Positions 23,035 through 34,715 are shown, counted from the stretch's first letter. The stretch is 64,000 nucleotides of DNA from Myrica gale (GCA_963930655.1 OZ005607.1:10370874-10434873), one strand, 5' to 3'. Numbers and translations: made by a program. Notes: generated from the letters alone by a model not told the origin.

Positions 23035-24223
23035 GTTAGAAGCAGTGGCGGAACCAGGATTAAAATCTATGGGTGTCGAACTTTAAAGGTGAAATGACAA
23101 AAAAAAAATTTTTTCGTAATGCAAAACATTGTCTTAGAGTTTTTTTTTCTACGTCATTGTCTTAGAGTTATAATGTCGAAAATTAAAGACTAAAAGCATT
23201 AAAAATATTGGAATACATGTACCGTAATATATACTACGACTGAGAGGTGACAATTGAATCCTACGAGTTTGCATCTTCTGAAAATGTTGCAAAATTGCTT
23301 CGTTCTCAATAGTTTTAAAAATTTCTTACTCAATGTACACTAACATGCAACCATTCATTAAGTTATCTCTCATCCTATTACACAAATCACTTTTGATGAT
23401 CTAATTTAAGTTAATTCTCTAGTTAATTCTAAAATTTTAGAACAAATAACAGATAATTTTGATGGTTGAGGTCTTGATGCCATTAGAGGTTGTCTTTCTT
23501 ACATTTTTTGTTACTACCACAACTGTAATCTGTCTTTTTTTTCCTCTTTTTTCTTTTGACAAAAGGTTACATGGGATGCATTTGTAATTTATTTTCTCTA
23601 GGTTTTATGGATTTGAAATTGAAAGATATTCACATTCTTCAAAGCAACTTACACACACAAAGCAACAATTGATGACAAACCATGCTCTGAATAATAAAAA
23701 TAAAATTTACAATATAAGCAAGATTTAGTAAAATAGTTCCTTAGATAAACATATCCCAAAAGTGATCAGAACTTTGGTTTGGCCTATACAAGAATCCTAA
23801 ACAAACACAGCATTTTTCGAGATCTCTAATAAAAATGAAGAAACAAATCAACATAGGGAGAAAAAAATGAAGTGATCTTGATTATGAAAAATTTGGAGCA
23901 AAGAGTAAATAATTTTTTACTAACATAAATTTAGCAAGATGACATGAAGTTACCCCTTGGTTGAAGAATTTGTAATCAATGCAGAACAAAAAATTATAAT
24001 AACTGTATATTTGCCTTAATTATTATGTAGCACTAGGAGCAAAATTAATGTATAGAAAAAAAATATATTTTAGATCCGATACCCATTAAGTCTATTTGGC
24101 CTGGATTTAATGGGTATCGGACCTAACTAATTTATAAAGAAAAACAAAAAAACAAAAAAAACCTAAATGTAAAATTTTTTTTGGGGGGTGCGATGGTATC
24201 GGCCTTCCGCCACTGGTTAGAAG
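23035..24223. mobile_element. Non-autonomous hAT element, copy 1 (1.17 kb)
   Basis: The body at 23043-24215 begins CAGTGGCGGA and ends TCCGCCACTG. The 8-bp sequence gttagaag is present exactly on both sides (23035-23042 and 24216-24223), the hAT target-duplication length. The interior is AT-rich and non-coding. Its left 300 bp match the left parts of the elements at 39461 and 41776. It lies within the Mutator-like element and is therefore younger than it. Confidence 0.9.
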
Positions 24224-24539
24224 AATGACATTGATCCACATTAACATCCGTAAAAGATGCATAATGTCAGCTGAGAGAGGAGGAACCAAATATCTTAATA
24301 ATTGGCAATATCCTTGAATGATTAGCACCACTGTTTATCATTTTTAACAGATAAACGTTATTGTCCTTATCCTCGTGGCATCTACAGTGAACGTACTCAG
24401 ATCCTGCTGGGCTCCCTAAGTATTACCCACCTTAGTTACAGAATCATACTAAAATCCCTAAGAATTTACCCTCTGCTTGAAGTGGTTCCAGACAAATAAA
24501 TTAATCCAGTTATGACTACAAAGACAGAAAACAATTTAC

Positions 24540-24949
24540 CTCCATCAGCAAAGAGGACTTTTAAGACTTCTCCAGCCTTATCTGACTGCTCAACATACCA
24601 ACAAGAAACCACCATTATAAACAATTATAGCGAAGAAATTGCCTAAATTACAGAAACAGAGACAAAAGTACTCACCTTCACAGGAAGTTCAGTCCCAGAC
24701 TGATCCAAACTGATCCCGATCATTAATAATATTGTTTATAAATTCTTGAACCAAGCTTATCTAGAGTAGCCTTCTATGACCAAAACTTACGGAAGAATTC
24801 GAGATGTGTGGGACGACGTCTAGGACAGAGGACCAGCGACAGGCGACTGTAGGGGCGAATGGGCAGCTGTGGGGCGTAGCTGTGATATTGTGAGAAGAAA
24901 GCTTTAGACTTAGCGAAGAAGAAGGGGTTTGAATTTTTTGCTGGGTCAT
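24540..24949 (-). pseudogene. Captured host-like exons in the Mutator-like element
   Basis: On the minus strand an ATG at 24949 opens a frame rich in Ser and Thr to about 24785, followed by a plausible GTAAG donor. A second segment ends LDQSGTELPVK before a GTGAGT donor near 24675. A third, after a CAG acceptor, reads SDKAGEVLKVLFADG (about 24545-24595) and ends at a GTAAAT donor. The order of ATG, donors and acceptors looks like the start of an ordinary plant gene rather than transposase. I do not recognise the parent gene. This supports a Pack-MULE-like capture, with the remainder of the unit possibly reaching 22.8 kb. Confidence 0.4.
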
Positions 24950-25119
24950 TTAGCGGGTCAGCACCTCAACACGGGTGGTGGGTTATCTGGAATCGGTTCA
25001 AAATTCATTAATTGACGGGTCTCATTTGTAACCATTAGATCGTGAAAATTTAATCTGATCCGTCCATCAGCACTATCAGCATGTTAACTCTCAGCATAGT
25101 AACCGATCCCGGCTGGATC

Positions 25120-26250
25120 CAGATTCATGGGCTGTCATTGGAGCTAGTGGACGTGGATAATGCTCGACTGATTAGGAGCAAACTGGGGAGGTTTTGGAGA
25201 TGGATGACATTGATGCTCATCACTCGTTCATTCATCTTAAGATCCAATTTCTCGCCTCTACCCCTCTGGAACCAGGGTTCTACTTTCCTCGTGCTGATGG
25301 GGTAACTGTTTGGATTGGATTTCAGTTTGAACGACTCTCGCCGTTTTGCTTTCACTGTGGTCTCATGGATCATATGATTGGAGCATGTTATCAGAACGCT
25401 CCCCATCCACAAAATCAGGCATTGTTTGACAAGTTGTGGGGTTCAGTGCCGATGAGGAGCCTGGGGAGTACTCAAGTTCAGGAGGAGACGCACCACGTCT
25501 ATTCTCTGAAGATAAATGGAAGTTTTTTCCGTCAAGGCCTATGGCACGTTCACCGGAAGTTGGTTTGGGAAGGGAAACGACGGCGGTGGGATTAACGCCG
25601 GTTGTTTCTATGAATGTTGATCATGGGGCGCTGTGTCCGAAACAAAATTATGAGGATTTGCGGCGGGATATACGGGAGAGCGAAGTCCAGGCGTTTGTTG
25701 ACTTTTCTAAGACTACGGGATTTCCTCATGGCCCCGAAATTTCAAAAGCAAATCCTGCCATTCAAGAGCATCTCAACGCAATATCTACAGGCGATTCGTA
25801 ACCGTTGGAAGCTACTCGGGCCTCTTTGAATGTGTTGCACTTGGGCTTGGACTCACAAGTTGGGCTGGAAAGCGAGCAGTCTTGGCAAATTGGTTCCTCT
25901 TACAGCCCCGGTTCAAGTCAGTAAAGGGCAGGGCAGTGTCGAGACTGAGACTCAGTGGGCTGCTGACAGAAATGTTAATTCTCAAACGGGCCAATTAGAG
26001 TGGAGGGGCAGGTGGGACAAAGAGGTGGGCTGAAACGAATCTGTGACCATGGTGATTTATTGATTTGTCCAGAGGTCAAGCACGGGAGGGTCAGTTTGGT
26101 TTATGACGATTCTGCTTTGGACAACTCGTTGGCTACCATATTTCATATGGGGGTCGAGGTACAAGCAAGTCAGGTCGTAAACGTCAGTTTAATAAAGGGA
26201 GCCGCTTTGAGCAAAAGGAGTTGGCAACCAGCGAAGATGTGATTTCTGCA
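25120..26250 (+). pseudogene. LINE ORF1 (DUF4283 / CCHC zinc knuckle), broken
   Basis: This encodes the nucleic-acid-binding ORF1 protein of a plant LINE. Visible parts are QIHGLSLELVDVDNARL (end of DUF4283), a beta-strand-rich stretch (about 25194-25320) and the zinc knuckle SPFCFHCGLMDHMIGACYQ (C-x2-C-x4-H-x4-C spacing) at about 25340-25395. A low-complexity tail follows to about 26250. The frame changes more than once (near 25195 and 25440), so no single full-length product is possible. Confidence 0.8.
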
Positions 26251-26309
26251 GTTATTCCAACATTCACCAAGGCTGAGGAGGCGGGTCAGACCATGCCCCC
26301 AACCTCTCC

Positions 26310-29286
26310 ATGAAGCTCATTTCATAGAACTATCGGGGGTTGGGTAGACCCTCGGTCGCTCGAGCCCTCCAAAAAATTGTGAAAACGACCCGATAGGAAT
26401 GTTCTTGTTGGAATCAAAGATTGATGATGTTTTTGTTTCTCACGTTCTGAATAGAGTTGGTTTTTCTTATTTATTTAATATTCCTCCGGTTGGCAGACAA
26501 GGACTTGTGTTTTGACGGCGTCCGGGTTTTTCTTTTAAAGATATATGGAGTTCTTAGAATATTATTCATTTGGAAGTGGAAAATGGTGGTGATGGGCCAA
26601 ATTGTTTATGCTCCCTTGTTCATGGTCCGTCAGTGTGGAGAGAGAAAGAGGACTTTTGGTGTGAGTTAGAAAATCTGAATCACAATGAAAATATACCTCG
26701 GGTGTGGTTGGGAGATTTTAATAACATTCTAAGCTCAACGGAGAAGCAGGGTGGTTGAGCTTTTCCTTCATCTTCTTCTAGAGATTTGTCTCATTTTATG
26801 CATACTATGGGTTTTGTTGACTTGGGTTTTGTGGGTTCGAAGTTCACTTAGTGTAACAAACGACCGAGGCTGGCATATATCAGGGAGCATTTGGATAGAG
26901 GTATTTCTAATTTACCATGGCGTATTGCTTTTCTGAATGCTTTTATTTCTCATTATCCCATCACTTCTTCGGATCACACTCCATTGGTTCTTTCTTTGTT
27001 CGGTATGGAGGAAAGGGCCCTAAAGGCTTTCAAATTTGAGGGGTTTTGGTTACGAGATGACTCTTGTGTTGCAGTAGTTGCGGCTTCTTGGGCCAAGGGG
27101 AGAGGAGTAAATCCCGCTAGTGCACTAGTTCATAAAATCCATGCCACACGATATGCTTTACGTCGGTGGAATAAATACCATTTCGGCTAGATCCATTTTT
27201 CTATTCAACATCTGAATGAGCAGCTTGGCAGTGTCAAAATGATTCTCCTACTATGCATAATTTTCAGTTAGCACATCATTTGCAGGAGGCGTTGGATGAA
27301 CAACTTCGAGGGGAGGAAGTTTTATGGAAGCAAAAGTCACAAAAGTCTTGGTTAGTCTCACATGATCTGAACACTAAATTTTATCACGCCTCCACGGTAA
27401 TTCACCAATGTCGGAATCAAATTTTGAAGCTGAAAACTGAGAGGGAGGGTTTGATATCGGGTCGGTCTGCCAAAGGCGAGGAGATGGTTGCTTTCTATCA
27501 GAATTTATTTGCTTCTAGCCATCCAGATATTCCAGATGATATGGAACAGTTGATAGAGCCATTGATTACAACTGAAGATAACTTCATGCTCACTTAGGTA
27601 CCGAATGATGAAGAAATCTATAGTAATTTGAAAAAAATGAGCTCGAAAAAAACACCAGGTCCGAATGGTATGACGATGTTTTTTTTCAAGCACTTCTGGG
27701 ATGTGGTGGGGTTGGATGTTATAAGGGCAGTACGAGACTTATTTGAACATGGAGAAGTATTGCCGCACTTGAATGCTACCAATATTGTTCTTATTCCGAA
27801 GGTGGATAATCCCTCGAAGGTGAGTCAGTTTCAACCCATAAGTCTTTGTAATGTCATCTATAAACTCATCTCTAAAATTATTACGGAGCGCCTAAAGCTT
27901 GTGCTTCCAATGCTTATCTCCCTTTTTCAGCTCGCTTTTGTCCCCGGGCGTGCGATCCAAGATAATTAAATTGTGGCAGCGAAGATTTTTCATAGTATGC
28001 ATCATAAAATAGGACGTGGTGTTGGATGACTATTAAAGCAGATATGGAGAAGCACATGACAGAATAGAATGGAGATTTGTGTTGAAGGTTCTTGAAAAGT
28101 TTGGGTTTAGCTCTATTTGGATCAATTGGGTGAATTAGTGTATCTCTCTACCTTCTCATTTTCCATTCTTATTAATGGTAGTCCCTTTGGAAGCTTCCAA
28201 CCATCTAGGGGACTTCGTCAAGGTGACCCTCTTTCCCCTTATCTTTTTATTCTTTGTTCTGAAGTTCTTTCACAGCTTTTGCTACGTGAGGAAAATCAAG
28301 GTAGCCTTCGAGATATTAAATTGGGTCGAAATGCTCCTGTTGTTTCTCATTTGCTATTTGCGGATGATCTCTTCTTATTTGCCAAGGCTACTACCCGGGA
28401 GGCGTCTTCTTTGAATGCTTGCCTTGATAAATATATGTCTTGGTCTGGACAAAAGGTGAACAAAGAAAAATCATCCGTACATTTCAGTAAGAACTTTGAT
28501 GGCCAAGCTATCTTGCCTATTTTAGACTGCTTGAATTTGAAAAAATTCCCTCCTAAAGCGAAACATATTGGGCTTCCATTGATTTTTCCTCGTGCAAGAA
28601 TGCGGGCTGTGATTGATATTAAGGAAAAAAATTTGAAAGATAAAGGGGTGGAAGGCAAAGTCTCTTTCCCAAGCGGGTAGTACGATGTGGATCAAATCAG
28701 TTGCAAGCGCAATTCCTTCATATCTTATGATCTTTTATTTAATGCCGCAACAATGGTGTAAAGAGTTTGATAGGGCGACAAAATTTTTTTTGTGGGGTTT
28801 TCAAGGAGGATGATTTGAGGCATTTGACATTAAAAGCTTGGAAATCTATTTTTGCTCCTAAACGCGATGGTGGTTTGGGCATTCGATTGACATCGGAAGC
28901 TAACCAAGCAATTGTTTCGAAATTGTCATGGAAGATGATTATTGATCACAATAGCTTTTTGGTTCGTGTTCTGCATGAGAAATATGTTAACGTAGAGATT
29001 TTTGGCAAGTGGGGGATGGTCGTAAGGCGTCATGGGCTTGGAGGAGTATTATTAAATCCCACCAAGTTCTATTTGAAGGTATGTGTCATATTCTAAGGGA
29101 TGGACGTAATATTCATATTTAGAGGGACTCGTGGGTCCCATCCTTGCCCCGTTTTGTTCCAATAGCTTGGGAGGAGTCCATTCCGTCTACTAATATTGTG
29201 ACTGTTCAGGATCTTTAGGCGGAGGAGGGTAGGCTGGTGAGAGAGACGTTTGAACCGAATTCGGCGGAAGCAATACTGAAGTTACG
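26310..29286 (+). pseudogene. LINE ORF2 (endonuclease and reverse transcriptase), broken
   Basis: ORF2 starts at an ATG at 26310 with MKLIS, then a TAG where the family has Trp (normally SWNxRGLG), then NYRGLGRPSVARALQKIVK, the entry to the AP-endonuclease domain. SDHTPLVLSL (about 26970) is the last endonuclease motif. The reverse transcriptase follows: KKTPGPNGMTMFFFKHFWD, then PISLCNVIYKLISKIITERL and LAFVPGRAIQDN (27640-27968), then RGLRQGDPLSPYLFIL (about 28210) and the catalytic LLFADDLFLFAK (about 28345-28390). Only the beginning of the region after the reverse transcriptase is recognisable. Several stops and frame shifts interrupt it. Confidence 0.85.
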
Positions 29287-29289
29287 CCT

Positions 29290-30470
29290 GTGAGTCCTAG
29301 TTTTCAGGATTAAGGCAACTCAAGAGGGGGGTGAATTGGTTTTCTAAAACTTTTCGGTATTGACCCCTAAAGACGTGTTTGCTAGTAGATACTACTTTAG
29401 TATACGTATAATATGCAATAAGAGTAAGTATGTGTTTAAAGTAAAGAGTAGGGATAAGAGAAGCAAATACTCGATTTTTAGGTGGTTCGGCAAACCCGCC
29501 TACATCCACTCCTCAAGCTTCTTCACCGAGCCATGAGGTTTTCCACTATCTTCCAATAGCTTTACACACTAGCTTCCGGGTGCTAGAGAACCGTACAAGT
29601 GCTTTCCCAGGCTCAACACTCAAACCCACCCAAGTGATTTTCTCGGGCTCACCACTCACAACCTAACAAGCTTGATATATACACTCTCTAAGCTTCTTCT
29701 TTAGTGAACAACCTCACTAAAGGAAACACCTCTCTTGGATATGAAGATAGAAGAACAAAAACTCTCTTGATAGAGTAGATATGAAAATGAAAAGCTCTAT
29801 CTCTTGATTAACATAAAAATAAGGATATGAAAGTGTGTTTTGTGTGAATGCTATGAGGAATATAGAATATGAAATTTTAAGATATTTCTCAAAGCTATAC
29901 AAATGATATGTGGTCGTTGGTTCTTTATTTTAGATGAAATCAAGGTGTATTTATAGATTACATGTGAAAACTAGCCGTTTATAGCCGTTAGGAGTCGATT
30001 TGACAATTTTATAGTTGTACCGGTCGATCAGTTCATATACCGGTCAACAGATTCAAGTAGTCGTTGCCCAACGGTCATAAATTTGAATGCTGTCAAGATC
30101 ATCCGCTTCATGTAGAGGTCGACGGCTACAAAAAATTAATCGACCGGTTCATTTAAATCCATGTTTTTTTACCACTTTTAAACACCCAATTTTAAAGACT
30201 TACTTCCCATAAGTATATGAAGGGTTTGGTAGTATATTTGAAGTGTTTTGAAACCTTTAAAAACATTTTAATCTTTCAAACAAAAGGTAAAATGGTTTAT
30301 GAACGTTTTGAAAGATTTGCAAGTGTGATTCATAATCCTTGTCAAAAGTGAAACGAAGAGTTACAAGGATTAAACCCTAAGGTCTTGAAACTTCACTTTG
30401 AGCTCCTTACATCTTCTTATTCTTCTTTCTTCAAGTTTTTGGCTCTTTCATCAAGTCGTGTTAGCCATTT
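29290..30470 (-). mobile_element. LTR fossil (Copia-like), partial, minus orientation
   Basis: On the minus strand the region matches, over most of its length, the plus-strand copy at 33037-33975. The shared order includes the Tyr-poor AT-rich stretch, two CCGGTCGA-type blocks and a TTTAGGG...AATCCTTGTAACTC block. At its outer end it carries a GAGGGGGGTGAATTGG block that I associate with the end of certain plant Copia LTRs. No internal coding region is attached. It is an old partial or solitary LTR that lies against the LINE. The superfamily assignment is an inference. Confidence 0.5.
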
Positions 30471-31033
30471 CACGGAGGTTGTATTACAGAGAGATTTAGA
30501 CAGCTTCCGCTTTTGTACTTATTTTCTCTTACTTTTGTATTCCTCATTAAGGATATTTTGTAAAGGAGAAAATCCGGGATCACAGTGGAACTGTTTATAT
30601 TTTGTTTTGTTTTTTAAGAAAGAATTTCTCTTATTCCATTTCTTGTTTTATGCCATATTTCATTTTATTTTCTTCAACTTTCATTTCTTCTTTAATTTTT
30701 TTCCCAGTTAATTTCTCATGTCAATTCCTTAAATAGCTCATTTTGTTTTTCTTTATTCAAGTCAAAATTTCTAACATCTAAAATTATTAAAAATGTCGTA
30801 TTTCTAGTTCCAAAATAAATTTTCAATTAAACGTTTTCCACTAAACTTTTTCAAAGTCAATTATCAGGACTTTATAGGATCAATTCGTGTCGTAATTTCC
30901 GCTTGTGTGCATATCATTACTATAAGTGAGCCTAGGGGGTAAGTTCTGGCATGAGATGTGACAAAGATATCAGCTGAAGACCAATGCAGCATTGTAATCA
31001 CTCATCTGGACATCTGAGGCCTTTCTCACCACC
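30471..31033. other. Spacer, no gene recognised
   Basis: T-rich sequence; an open frame at 30385-30711 is rich in Phe and Leu because of composition only. The right part may be the 3' untranslated region of the GRF zinc-finger gene, which ends at 31034 on the minus strand. Confidence 0.5.
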
Positions 31034-31778
31034 TCAATTTGTAGAAAATGTTCTGCAATCATAACATCGATTTTGCAGCTTTAAATTATCAATTTCTGCT
31101 TGATGTTGCGCAACCAAATCCTCAATTTCTAAACGATGTTGTGCAGTCATATTTAGCATATCAACTCTGTGTTGTTTTGACATTGCAATGATAGACTCGT
31201 TTTGTCCTTGAAGCTCTCTCTGAATTGACTTCTAAGAAGATTGTGTGATTCAGACATTTCATCAATTGAAAAGAGACACATCTTAGGATCCCTCCATTGT
31301 TTTGTCATCTACCCATGCATTGTTTGAAGTTTCCGAATAACCCTTCGTCCATACAGACACATCTTAGGATCCCTCCAAGCAAAATAATTGCAATGACCTC
31401 CTTTCTACCATGCAATTAAACTAAGTTCGTTACAACCACATTAAACTAACTGTCAGCTTAATTTAAATATAGTCAACCAATTAATTAACATATAAAATAT
31501 AGTCAACCAATTAATGCAAGCAAGTTATAAACATTATAACAGAACATGGACCCCCCTCTGTATAGTTCAACATTGACCCTAATAAATATGGTACTCATTC
31601 AAAACTACATACAACAGCTAACCTTGAACATCACACAACGCCAAAATCGTCTTCCAAAATTTTCCTTTGTATAGGCAATAGTGGATATTGATCTCAAATT
31701 GCAAAAACATCTTGGACCCTCTATGGAATCTCCATTTTGATCGCTTCCGAAGCTACCACTATTGTGTGATTCAGACAT
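31034..31778 (-). CDS. GRF-type zinc finger / coiled-coil protein, rearranged
   Basis: The exon at 31778-31623 begins MSESHNSGSFGSDQNGD and carries the first half of a GRF zinc finger (RCFCNLRSISTIAYTKENFG then RRFWRCVMFK) up to a GTTAGC donor. The next exon starts at 31404 after a TAG acceptor and completes it (KGGHCNYFAWRDPKMCLYGR). Further 3' a coiled coil is readable (MSKQHRVDMLNMTAQHRLEI, then EDLVAQHQAEIDNLKLQ) with a TGA at 31034-31036. Plant GRF-finger proteins of this short two-part type are common, often transposon-linked, and bind nucleic acid. The middle is disturbed. The start of the first exon (about 31230-31260) and a CCTAAGATGTGTCT block (about 31272 and 31352) occur twice, so finger and coiled coil are not in one clean frame. 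It is probably a decaying gene. Confidence 0.55.
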
Positions 31779-32695
31779 TTCATCAATTGAAAAGAGACTT
31801 CATGTAGAAGGACATAAGAAAAACAAACCAAAGCAAATGGGTCTTTCTCAAATGCCATCGGCAACAGAAACAAGAAAAGCAAGTTTTGAAACTTACTCGG
31901 GTTGACCTTCACCTCTCAAGTAACTGGGTGGTAAAATAGGCTACCGGCGGCTGGATGTGGGAGGCGACAGGATCTGGGCGACGGGAAGAAGGCCAGCTCC
32001 TGCGACAAGAGGGAGAGAAGATGCCGCATGAATTAATCGGGGACGACACTTATGCACATTGGGTTGAAATATGAAATAAACCCTAGGGGGAATTTAGGTC
32101 TTTCCATATTGACGACAGGCACGTGGGACGCACACGGGGGGTTATTCTGTTTGATTTTGACAACACTTTTTAACCGAGACAATAATTGACGAGATTTGAA
32201 ACTTAAATGTCTTAAATCGTCGTTTTCAAAATAGTGGTTACCAGAGTGATTTTGCCACATAAATATGAGGCTAACTATGACTTTTCCCCAAAATAAAATC
32301 AACTATATGAAATTAGACTCTCATGAATCTTGGAGACTAGACTTGTCTCACATTCAACTACTAAGTAAATCATAGGATTAAAACCTCCTTTAGCAACGAG
32401 GAGAACATATTGTTAGTGCTTACGGTGAAAAATTCAAAAGGTCTTCTAACTTTTCTTGTAACCTTTTAAAGATTTTTAATAAAATTGTGAATATTTATGT
32501 ATATTGGAGATTTAAAGGTTTTGTGTAAAAATTAGTGTAAAATTTTAAAGATATTTAATTTTTATTGGAGTTTGTAAAAATGTGTAGAGATAAATGAAAA
32601 AGTATTGAAGGTTAGTGAAAAATATGAAGATTTGTTGTAATTTTTTTTAATGTATTGGAGTTTGTGTGAAAAGTTATTGGAGTTTGTGTGAAAGA
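31779..32695. other. Spacer, no gene recognised
   Basis: The left part may be the promoter of the GRF zinc-finger gene. The rest is AT-rich with degenerate GTGAAAAAT/TTGGAGTTTGTG repeats at 32.4-32.7 kb that look like decayed miniature elements. No convincing reading frame or RNA gene is present. Confidence 0.45.
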
Positions 32696-32697
32696 TA

Positions 32698-32850
32698 TTA
32701 GGGCTGAACAAAACCGGATCGGACCGGATTTGTGGTATTAGTGGTCCAAATTTGGTTCGGTCTGGACAGGATTTGAAAAATCGGTTATATCTGGTCCGGT
32801 CCAGACCTTTTGGAAACCAGTCTCGACCAGACAGGACCGATTTATTAATA
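32698..32850. mobile_element. hAT-like terminal fragment
   Basis: TTAGGGCTGAACAAAACCGG followed by repeated GGTCCGGTC and GGTTCGGTC motifs resembles the end and subterminal repeats of plant hAT elements, like those at 15.9 and 19.7 kb. No matching right end was found, so it is probably a fragment. Confidence 0.45.
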
Positions 32851-32893
32851 TAAATAATAATTTTTTAAAAAAAATTGTACAAACTAAAACTAT

Positions 32894-33028
32894 AGAAAGA
32901 GAGAGAGAGAGAGAGAGAGGGTGCGAGGGAGAAGGAGATCGAGAAAAAGAGGGAGGGAGAGAGAGAGGTGAAACGTGAAAGAGATGGAGAGGGAGACAAA
33001 GAGATGAAAGAGAGGGAGAGGGAGCCGA
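32894..33028. repeat. GA-rich microsatellite
   Basis: Imperfect GA repeats occupy about 130 bp, followed at once by the LTR fossil. The Ser/Leu/Pro-rich frames read on the minus strand here are artefacts of the repeat. Confidence 0.9.
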
Positions 33029-33036
33029 GAGGGGTA

Positions 33037-33975
33037 TGTTGGCTTTTGTGCACCATCGATATTTTGATGATTTCAATAAATGGATTAGGTTTATAAAATG
33101 AACATCTTCAAAGACAAAGTCATGTTTCATCAAAGAGCAAAAGACTAGAAGATTGAAGATCGAGAAAATGCAAGGAGGTCAAAAGTGAAGATTCAAGAGT
33201 TTAGGGTATAATCCTTATAACTCTTTGTTTTACTTTTGACAAGGATTATAAATCACACTTGCATATCTTTCAAAACGTGCATAAACTGTTTGATCTTTTG
33301 TTTAAAAGATTAAAATATTTATAAAGGTTTCAAAGCACCCAAATGAAACTCTCAAACCTTTCATTTACTTATGGGATGTAAGACTTTAAAAATGATAAAA
33401 ACATGGTTTTAAAAGAATCGGATAATGTGCTTAACGGTCAACCGGTTGATTTTAAAATAGAGTCGTTGAGCTTCTAACAATATGACCGTTGGGTAACGAT
33501 AACTTGAAGCGGTCGATCGGTTCATGTAGCGGTCGACTGACTTATTTTACAGACGACTCCCAACGACTATAAACAACTAGTTTTCATATGTGGCCTATAA
33601 ATGCACCTTCATAACGTCTAAAATGAATATACAACGACCAAATATCATTTATATCACTTGAAAAATATTTCAAACCTTCATATTCTATATTTCTCATATC
33701 ATTCACACAAAACACACTTTCATATCATTGTCATTGTGTGAATCAAGAGATAGAGTTTTTTCCTATTTCATATCTACTCTTTGAGAGAGTTTTGTTCTTT
33801 CATCTTTATATCAAAAGAAGTGATTCCTTTAATGAAGGTTGTTCACTAAAGAAGAAGCTTAGAGAGAGAATATCTCAAGTTTGGGTGGGTTGTGAGTGGT
33901 GTGCCCGAAAAACCACTTGGTTAAGTTTGAGTGTTGAGCCCGGAAAAACACTTGTATGGTTCTCTAGCACCCAGT
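33037..33975 (+). mobile_element. LTR fossil (Copia-like), partial, plus orientation
   Basis: It begins TGTTGGCTTTTGTGCA, a usual plant LTR start, and is an inverted homologue of the copy at 29290-30470. It fades near the point where that copy reads GGGTGCTAGAGAACC, so the two overlap over most of their length but have different ends. No coding interior is attached, and the two opposite orientations show that they are not the two ends of one element. It is an old fossil. Confidence 0.5.
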
Positions 33976-34715
33976 TCTCTATTTGTGTATGATTTTTTGA
34001 GATTATGAATGTTCTTTTGTGAATTTGTTGCATTCATTGTAGCCTAGAATACTTTTGTAAATGAACATCCCCGCTAAATCTATTAGAGTAAATGAAAGTA
34101 ACACAAACCATAATAAAATAAAGTAGAAGATTTTTTTATTTATTATAAACGAAAATATTTCCACCTGCTATGCAAAATTTAACAATTTTTTTCTTAAAAA
34201 TCACTTTAAATAAATAGTTGAGATTTTATATCAGGTAGAATTTGGAGAGAGATAGACACAATAGCTAGACCCTATATCATTTAATGATGTCCATATAAAG
34301 TTTCGCACAACATGAGTCTTACAATGAAGTCCACATATTATATATATCTCTCTCTGAATTCTAGGGTGCAATTCAAACAGTAAATAGCAAAGAATCTCAA
34401 TCCCCATCTAGGTATCCCTTTGTTTAGTATCTTCCGATACGTGTTTAAAAAGTAGTGTTAATAAAATCTAAACATTTGAATTTTTAACGAAAATAGAAAT
34501 AAAAGTCTTAGGAATTAAACCGCGAGTTTCGCTTTAAAAGATCCTCCTCCCATTTCAACCATGATTTCACGTTACTCGCATTTAAATTCGGTTCATCCCG
34601 CAACAACCTTCAAACAGGACAACTGGTTGAAAATGCAGAACACGTCTCTCCCTCTCGCCACACTCTCTTTGAGATCCGAACAATTCACAATGCCCACGCC
34701 TGCAGTACTGAAACC
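33976..34715. other. Spacer upstream of the GT31 pseudogene
   Basis: AT-rich sequence with no gene; it presumably includes the promoter and leader of the broken glycosyltransferase gene that starts at 34716. A frame at 34561-34791 overlaps its start in another phase and is not supported. Confidence 0.5.

Larger units (their letters stand above)
20470..25110. mobile_element. Mutator-like element inserted in the LINE, about 4.6 kb
   Basis: The ends are inverted copies: both begin GGGATCGGTTACTATGCTGAG when read inward. Flanking 9-mers are ttctggatc (20461-20469) and ggctggatc (25111-25119), matching at 7 of 9 positions. A 9-bp duplication is the Mutator signature. The interrupted LINE frame is continuous across the two flanks, which confirms the boundaries. 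I see no MURA-type transposase, so it is probably non-autonomous. It contains exon-like sequence near its right end and a separate hAT copy (23043-24215). Confidence 0.85.
25111..29289 (+). mobile_element. L1-type LINE, main part (rest of ORF1 and ORF2)
   Basis: This is the continuation of the LINE that starts near 20.0 kb. ORF1 runs from 25120 to about 26250 and ORF2 from about 26310. ORF2 shows endonuclease and then reverse transcriptase sequence and fades after the reverse transcriptase. The element abuts the LTR fossil at about 29290, so its own 3' end and poly(A) tail are missing or displaced. Many stops and frame shifts show that it is an old, inactive copy. Confidence 0.85.

Noticed and set aside
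31034-32300. CACTA-type transposon around the GRF zinc-finger gene
   Set aside because: No CACTA ends or 3-bp duplications were found on either side.
32738-33133. 131-codon Ser/Leu/Pro-rich frame on the minus strand
   Set aside because: It is produced by translation of the GA/CT microsatellite.
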